A stretch of 64,000 nt of DNA from Panicum virgatum (taxonomy: Eukaryota > Streptophyta > Magnoliopsida > Poales > Poaceae), in contig NC_053148.1 of NCBI RefSeq assembly GCF_016808335.1, positions 49,058,930 through 49,122,929 on the forward strand. Direction: 5' to 3'. Positions 57,295 to 64,000 of the stretch are shown here, piece by piece (positions within the stretch are counted from its first letter, which is position 1; each line of letters opens with the position of its first letter). The notes beneath the pieces are model-generated. The model made no database searches. It was not told where the DNA came from and worked only from the letters and a program-made list of their open reading frames with translations. The position numbers and the translations under genes are program-made.

Positions 57295-60200
57295 CCTCAT
57301 AAGAGAAGACTTAAATGTGATACAAAGCACCAGTCCCAGGAGGCTGATGCCACATTTATTACATCAGATGGTTCAAAACCGTACAAATCTTGGAGGACAC
57401 TCGATACAGATGATAATAATAATTAACCAAGCTACGACATAACACCAGACCGCAAACCACATGGGGTCTATCACGGGCTCGGAGTACTGCGACAGCGGAG
57501 GCATCTCAACAGAGCCGGTTCCACAGGCAAGGTTGGGTGTAGAACGAAAACCCTACTCAGCGTCGTCTGGCACGAAGTCTGGGTCTTCTTCTGTAAAAAG
57601 TAAGAATGGGGTGAGTACGAACGTACTCAGCAAGTCCAACCACACCCACGGAGGGGGGTTATAACAGAATAATATGCATAGGTAAATCAAGGATAAGGTT
57701 ACGGTTTAATTTGCAGAAAAATGATATATTATGCAGGGGTTTATTTAACAGAAAACCTTTTAGAAGTCAGTTTTTGTAGCAACACGGAGTTCAAGTTTTA
57801 AAACTGCTACCGGACTCCCCGTCCGTCGTAGCACACGGCACAACTGCCGGACACAATTCCAAAACAACTCACACCAGCCCATCCCAATGAAACACTAGTT
57901 ATGTGACCACACCGTAACTCGCCCAATACCGTGGGCACAGACTATTCGAATATATTCTTAACTCTGCAGAGGTGTGCAACTTTACCCACAAGTAGGATAC
58001 CACAACTCGAACACCGTCGTGTCGGTGTAGATCCCAACATAGCCATTACCCACCATAGCTAAGCCTGACTAGCCATCACGGGATGCACCAAGAGGCCATT
58101 GACCGTTCACTTAGGTATAACCGGGCATAAGTCACTCGGGGCTTATCCCTTTTCCTTAGTCACCCGTTGCTCTCAGCTCTCCTGATGGCTATTGTGGCAG
58201 AACCACATAAATTATCCCGGCTCAAGTGCGCAGGCCATCACCATAAAGGCAACATTAGCTTAAACGCACTTCAAACGGAACAATTCTTGGTCTGTCGGGT
58301 AACGTCCCGATACAACCACCGATTCTCGGATCGAACAAGCATACCCCGCACGAAGGCGAGTCCAGAGATATTACAACCACAAATTTTACAACACAGGCAA
58401 GTGCAGTAGTGATTACAAAATAGTTCACACCATTATTACAAAACCAACTTAACTAAAGCAGTTATACAAATCATAAGGGTAAGTTCAGAGTTTAAACAGC
58501 GGAAGATAAAACACGACGGCTACAACACGTCGCAAAATGGTACCAAGCCAGCCCAAGCAAGGTATCACTCGTTATAGTTATTGCCGGCCGAAGACGTATC
58601 CCACTCTACGGACCAGCCAGGAGGCAAAGAGCAGGGATAGGTCAAACTAGCGACCTGGTCCTCAAGACTCATACCTGAAAAAGGGTTTCAACAGCAAGGC
58701 TGAGTATTCTAATACTCAGCAAGACTTAACCGACAACGGGTATAAGTAGCCCACTATAGCTAGACTATGCAAGGTTTGTGAGGCTCTGGTTTTCCTTTTT
58801 GCTGAAAAGCAATAAAGAGTAGATCCTTACTTTCAAGTTTTAGCTTTAAGATTCTAGTTGATTAGCCATTCTATGTAAGCATCTACTAACCAAACATGGT
58901 GGAACTTCTAAGCAAACATCAAGATTAATAAGAATATTGTTGCTCTTATTACTCTGTGTGGCAAAGGGATCAAGCAGTCTCATTTCATCGTGAGAGGCGG
59001 ACGATTCTGAATCGAAATTCAACCTTGCAAGGATAAACCTAACACACACGTTTGGAACACCGTCGGGTCGTTTCCAAACAACCGTTGACCTTTCTTTCCG
59101 GCTTGTGGATAGTGCCACTCTCCCCGACTACAGGGCTCCAAGGTCCACCCGTGCCCGGTCCACCCTTGTCCCTTGAAGTCGTAGTGTTGCGCAACATAAA
59201 ATAAAACCTATCCCTAAGAGAGAGTGGGAGGTATATCCACTCCCCGGTCCAATCGGCTACTAGGCTTGCCGCGTACCATATTTACGGCATGTGGCTAGTA
59301 CTTTCAAAAACTTAACCACCGCTACCACACACCGCGACCTTAGCAAGTTCATCAACACAGACGGGGTCTCACATAAGGTCATGATATCGAACACAACCCC
59401 GTCCGTTGTCCTTATATTGATAACAGAAAGTAAACAAGCAAATCCTATAAAGCTCGCGAGTGACAGGCAATCACTCGACTTTTACCGGTCCTATAAGCTT
59501 AGCAAGTAGTCGAACTCAGGTCTAGTGTTCAGTACATAGGTTCCTAGGATCATGCATCTAGGGTTTCAATTCAACTCCTATGAACTGTAAATGCACAAGT
59601 AAAATAATACAGTAAATGATATTAATTTGAAGTATAGGTTATGTCCGGGGCTTGCCTTCTCGGTAATTGCTAACTATTTCAGCGCTAGACTCTTCCGAAC
59701 TTTGGTTCGGGGCTTCAGTTAGTTCCGCAGTGTTCGCTTGAGCTTCGAGATCACCTCCGTCAGACTCCGGAATCAACTCGTACGTCCCGTCCGATAAGGC
59801 AGTCGTGTCTATATGCAATGCAAGAACAACATTATAAACAAATATGGGCAATCATTTATAGAGTGGTTAAATAACACACTTAACTACACAAGGCATCATG
59901 ATCAACAGCACAAAAGAAGTTAACTAACTTCATAAAATGAGTGATGGTGATTTACTATACCACTAAGTCATGGTTTGTAAATATATCAACAAAACAGAGT
60001 ACAAATAGTAATAAATTCTACCAAAATTACCCTAAACAGAACATTAACATACTAAGCTACCCTGCAAAAATCATTCCAAGACATGTAACCATTTAATCAC
60101 AACAAATCATTTATGCAGGCAACACCTAGCACAAGCTTGAATTATACAGACTAAAATAGATCAAAACAGAAGGTCAAAATTTAACAGGAGATCTATACAA

Positions 60201-62184
60201 GGATTATCTATCTACTGTGAATTTTTCATGATTTTATCTATACGGGATTAATTCTGAGAAAATAAACAAAACCGACATCAGTTTAGCAAGATTCAATTTT
60301 AGCTCCTGGTCTTGTCATGAACTAAGGCTCAAACTTCTTGGACAAGCTAAGCTGCTCCATAAGAACATGCAGATATAAATTCATGATTTATTACGAAAAG
60401 AAACTATTTACCATAATTAAAGTCTACTAAACAAGGATTAAATCAAATAAATAGCTACACATGAGAACTGATCACTAAATTTTTATAGAAAAGCTAGGGT
60501 CACATAAGTAAACTACCATAAAACTTTCAGAGCAATACAAGCTTTTAATCATCAGATAAGAAAAAGATTAAAATAACTAGTCTTTATGCACCTAGTGACA
60601 CAAAATAGCTTGTACAGCAAAAACTTGCGACCAACACCTACAATACTATGGTTCTATTGCAAAGAGCTACTCTCAAGGATTCCAAAACATCAAGATTTGC
60701 TATTTTACGAATTTCCTATGAATTTATACTGAATTTCAAAATTTACAGCAAAACCTAACAAACAAGTCCCTAAAGGCACTATTCATATGTGTCTTAGGTT
60801 TGCAGACAGCCCCCTGGGCTTCTTCGAATTCAAAACCGAAGGCCCTTGGCTGGGTCAGAGAGAAGGGCGACGGTTGACCGGCCAAAACCGGCGAGGTCCG
60901 GCCCTGGGAGCGAGGGGGAGGTTAGGTAAAAGAAAGAGGAGGCCCTTGCGAACCTTTTGGTCGTCTTCTTGGGGCTCGGGGTGGGCGGATTGGAGGTTCC
61001 CCGCGGCGAGGTGCGGCGGCGGCGAAGGGAAATCGTCGGTGAGGTTGCTCCGACGGGTTATGGGCGAATGGGAGGGGTGAGTGAGCTGCCTGAGATCGAT
61101 GCGAAGCTAATGGAGGGGTCGGGTTGAATGGTGGAAGACCGGGGCTATGAGCTCCACGATGAGCAGGCGGCGGCGGAGCTCGGCACGGCGGCGGAGCTCT
61201 ACGGCGAGGGGTTTTGGTGGACAATCGGCGACGAGAAGAGGCCAGGGAGATGTGCGAGGCTCAAGAGGTGCTGAATGCAGTGTCAGCGTGGGCAGAGGAG
61301 CTGCTGAGAGGTGGGTTCGACGGCAAGGTCGAACTGCCGGGGTTTGAGCGGACGGCGGCGCTGTTCTGGGCTTCCGGAGCGGCGAGAGGCCAAACAAGTG
61401 AGGGGAAAAGAAGGCTACGGTGCTCAGGGTTCCGAAGCGCGCGCGAATTGGGGGTCCTTGGTGCTGCAGCGGGCTTGCCACGGCGGCGTCGCGGTGGCGG
61501 CCGCGCGAAGCTTCGGCGGGGGCGTGGCGAAGGGAGGAGGCACCAGCGCGCGGGGGCAGTGGTTCCAGGAGCTTGTGAAGGCGCCACGTGAAGCGGAGGC
61601 AAAGTTGAACTTGGCCGGGGGCGACCCAGCGCGGCGGCGGGCGGCGTGGCGCTGTCGGCGGCGCGGGAAGCAGGGGAGCAGGGAGATAGGAGAAAGGGGG
61701 CCTGATTGCAATATCTGAAAATTCCAAGGACCAGAATGCAAAACAAAGATAACTTTTTAACTAAAGCTCAAATGAAAAAGTGCCCAACATGAAAGTTGTT
61801 CAATTTTTCAAGATCGACAACTTTGATGTTGTGCAAAAATTTATTTGATCAAAGATTCAAGATCTAAAATTAAAATCATTGAAGGGATTTTGAATTCCAG
61901 GAAATTTGTCTTTTTCAAAGCAATTTCACTTCAAATGTAGACCTTCAAGCAAAATTGGATGCCAAGCAATAAATGCACTGAAATTTTGCACAAACACCCT
62001 CCACTAAAGCTATATTTACACAACCTATTCAACACAACTGCAGAAAGGACCTTGCATAAAATCATAATTACACATATAACCTTTATATTTACAAAAAGAT
62101 CCTTTTTCAAGCAATTCAAGCACATGATGCATAATTTGATTCTAATTACCCTAAATTGGTTATTTAAAACCCTGGGCCGTTACA
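57295..62184 (-). repeat. 4.9-kb LTR of the nested element
   Basis: In minus orientation it begins TGTAACGGCCCAGG and ends GGGGACACTTCA. It follows the polypurine tract AAGGGGGGTAGGC (62,185-62,197). Near its end are an AATAAATGTGGCATCAG polyadenylation-like region (about 57,342-57,358) and pyrimidine-rich acceptor sites. A GC-rich block at 60,780-61,700 resembles a plant 5' UTR. This is a very long LTR, as in some non-autonomous grass families. Confidence 0.8.
59639..59851 (-). other. Acidic open frame inside the LTR
   Basis: About 55-70 codons with coding-like composition: GTYELIPESDGGDLEAQ, then SSEESSAEIV, ending EGKPRT. Two further short coding-like pieces lie downstream on the minus strand, each just after a pyrimidine tract and CAG: from 58,674 (MSLEDQVASL...SAGNNYNE, stop) and from 57,590 (EDPDFVPDDAE, stop). 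They may be exons of a small LTR-encoded transcript. I know no function. Confidence 0.35.
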
Positions 62185-63197
62185 GCCTACCCCCCTTAAA
62201 AAGAATCTCGTCCCGAGATTCCGAACGAAAAACTCTCAAGGGAAGAGGAGTAGACTAACCATCAAAGCCAACAGAACAAAGTCACAATAGAGAAGGTTGA
62301 TGTTGACGATATGATCTTTTGTAGATAAGGATTGAGAACTTAGAGAAAGTTCAGGAAACCAGGTATGAATTTATGAGCGAGAGGAATTACTGTGCGATTG
62401 TGTGAACTAATCAATTGTTTTTCCACACTAAAGGCTCTAGGATTTCATTCTTTGCAGTAAGAGTCGGTGGATAAAACATGAGATCACAATCACCATCAAA
62501 GTCGGCTGGAAAAGACTGGTGGATTATTCTAGTACTAACATATAGTAGGATTTTTGTAAAGAAAGGACCTAAGTTCTGGTAGAATCAAGGTCTCAACTTG
62601 GTGGTGAATCTAGATAGAAAAGATATCAAGGTGAGTTTTTGCTCAAGGACATTCTTTCTCAAACTGTTGATTAAATTAAACATTATGATGCGAGATGCAT
62701 ATGCTCGATGACCATGAGAATGATGCATCCTCAAGATGTATGATTGCAATGCTGGTTAGTGACCCAGAAGGATATACCAAAACTCACAGTTTTTGTTGGC
62801 CGAATCAAAACCCCAAGTTAACACAATATTCAGGTCGCGAAAAATGGATTGTCGGGGTATTGCTTACACGTACCAAGATACCAGCGCGCTTCTAGTGGCA
62901 CAAACGTCTGGCTGCAGCACACACGAGGCCCTAGATCCCGTCGCGGCACCATTGGTCAGTGACAGACACCACGACAAGGTAAAAATATAGCAACCTAAAT
63001 AATGTGCATGGCTAGAACGAAAGACGGAGGGTTAGGTGATAAACGCAAAACCCTTCCCAGATGCATATGATGTTAATTGTAATTGAGCCCCACGATGCAC
63101 ATGTTTAAGTAATGGCTATGCTACAACCATGCTAGTAATGATCCTGCGTGTTATTCTAGTATTCTTGATTGCCACTCTTTTTAGTCTTCAAGGAGAG
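62185..63197 (-). other. Nested element interior, no ORF
   Basis: Starts with the polypurine tract next to the LTR. The rest has no reverse transcriptase or integrase motif and no long open frame, which is where pol should be. Confidence 0.6.
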
Positions 63198-63875
63198 TTA
63201 TACGAGCAAGGAGGGTAATGAGATTTCCCTTTGATATGCAAAGTAAGGGCTAGACGGTTTGAGAATAGAGAATATACCCGTCATAACCGGTGCACCTTCA
63301 AGAAGATCAGATAGTGAGGTACCTCCAACCTTTCCTTGTAAACTATCCTGTCTCTTTCCCTTATTTTTGTTGTTCTGCATAGAATCTTGACCCCGTTTTG
63401 GTCGTCTAGGCTGGGGGCAGTGTCGAGCGAAGTGGTTAGGATTCCCACAATTGAAGCAACGTTTTATTTTGCCTGAACCACCACGTGGGATGAAGTCCGT
63501 GCAGGTAATTTCCCACCCAGTCAAGTCTATGTCGCTTGGGTCATGCTTGAGAGTCCGATGCTTTGCTTGGCGAGCTTTAAATTCCATCGGAGGTCGCGAT
63601 GGTGGCGTTAGGGAGTCTAAGTAAACATCCCTCGTCTCCTTTATTTCTTCATTGAGCTCTTGATATTCCGCAACCAGAGGTTGGGGGACATTATACCCAT
63701 CCCCTAGCTGGTGTTGCTGCTGTAGGAGTTGATAAATCTCTTGCTGTCTCTGAGCAAGTTGCTGGAGTAGTTTGGTCTGGGTAGCCACGAGTTCAGCCAG
63801 GTTGGACAGTAGTGGCTGTCCGCTAACACAAGCACTTCCCAACCCTGCAGGAGCATTGTGTGTCCCTTGCACCAT
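63198..63875 (-). CDS. Gag-like zinc-knuckle protein fragment
   Basis: About 225 residues; the first in-frame ATG is at 63875, preceded by a CAG acceptor-like site, and upstream gag may be joined by frame or splicing. The N-terminal part is a Gln/Leu-rich coiled coil (LVATQTKLLQQLAQRQQEI). The middle has SRPPMEFKARQAKHRTLKHD. A retroviral-type CCHC zinc knuckle follows (CFNCGNPNHFARHC, C-x2-C-x4-H-x4-C), then a basic tail. The last part (LLEGAPVMTGIFSIL) resembles the start of a Gypsy protease, but the catalytic Asp-Ser-Gly is absent and the frame stops. The large capsid domain is not seen. Confidence 0.75.
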   Translation of the reverse strand: MVQGTHNAPAGLGSACVSGQPLLSNLAELVATQTKLLQQLAQRQQEIYQLLQQQHQLGDGYNVPQPLVAEYQELNEEIKETRDVYLDSLTPPSRPPMEFKARQAKHRTLKHDPSDIDLTGWEITCTDFIPRGGSGKIKRCFNCGNPNHFARHCPQPRRPKRGQDSMQNNKNKGKRQDSLQGKVGGTSLSDLLEGAPVMTGIFSILKPSSPYFAYQREISLPSLLV

Positions 63876-64000
63876 CTGCAATGCGTAATTCTTTCATTAA
63901 CTAGGGAAAATTTAGTAGCAGCCAGAGAACACATTTTCTGAACAAAACTTTCCACGTGATCAACTATAGATCAGGTCACAAACTAGGCCAATTAATTTTG

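Larger units (their letters stand above)
57295..64000 (-). mobile_element. Nested minus-strand Gypsy-type element, partial
   Basis: The 3' LTR (57,295-62,184), polypurine tract and part of the interior of a second retrotransposon that continues past the right edge. It inserted into the antisense ORF of the Tat element; the expected 5-bp target duplicate would be GGAGG (57,290-57,294), to be matched outside the window. Only about 1 kb lies between gag and the polypurine tract, so pol is missing and the element is probably non-autonomous. Confidence 0.8.

Noticed and set aside
61107..61746. Frames of about 200 codons in the GC-rich part of the long LTR
   Set aside because: Low-complexity Pro/Ala/Arg sequence open on both strands inside an LTR; no domain.

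Overview
This window is nuclear DNA from a grass, most likely a panicoid. The evidence is spliced GT-AG genes with GC-rich, single-exon-rich coding sequence, many Tourist-, Stowaway- and hAT-type miniature transposons close to genes, and large nested LTR retrotransposons of Copia and Ty3/Gypsy (Tat-like) type. No bacterial or organellar features were seen.

Layout. 1-1,477: last exons of a P-class pentatricopeptide-repeat gene (+) with a 574-bp hAT-type element in the intron before them. 3,038-3,937: one-exon coiled-coil protein of unknown function (-). 7,339-9,331: five-exon gene (+) built almost entirely from a short repeated Cys/His motif, C-x7-H-x-C-x3-C. 12,191-14,435: the splicing factor SYF2 (+), which carries two copies of the same motif at its N-terminus. 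19,653-25,100: young but coding-dead Copia element. 29,586-30,878: F-box/kelch protein of the SKIP25 type (+). 34,338-37,569, with a 5' UTR exon near 38.5-38.8 kb: A2-type cyclin (-). 38,883-39,173: SINE-like insertion beside the cyclin promoter. 42,580-43,206: invertase/pectin methylesterase inhibitor (-). 45.7-47.4 kb: Mutator-like element. 48,261-57,294: Tat-type Gypsy element with a broken gag-pol and an antisense ORF. 57,295 to the right edge: the 4.9-kb LTR and part of the interior of a second, minus-strand Gypsy-type element inserted into the first.

The host genes belong to unrelated processes: organelle RNA metabolism, splicing, ubiquitination, cell cycle and cell wall/sugar. They do not form a pathway. 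The exception is the neighbouring pair at 7.3-14.4 kb. The Cys/His-array gene looks like an offshoot of the SYF2 N-terminal exon, made by tandem duplication and then amplification of phase-1 exons. This is the best candidate here for an undescribed protein family, and a zinc-binding role is possible but not shown.

Exon borders were placed by reading frames and GT/AG sites by eye. Transposon borders come from terminal repeats and target-site duplications. No database search was possible.
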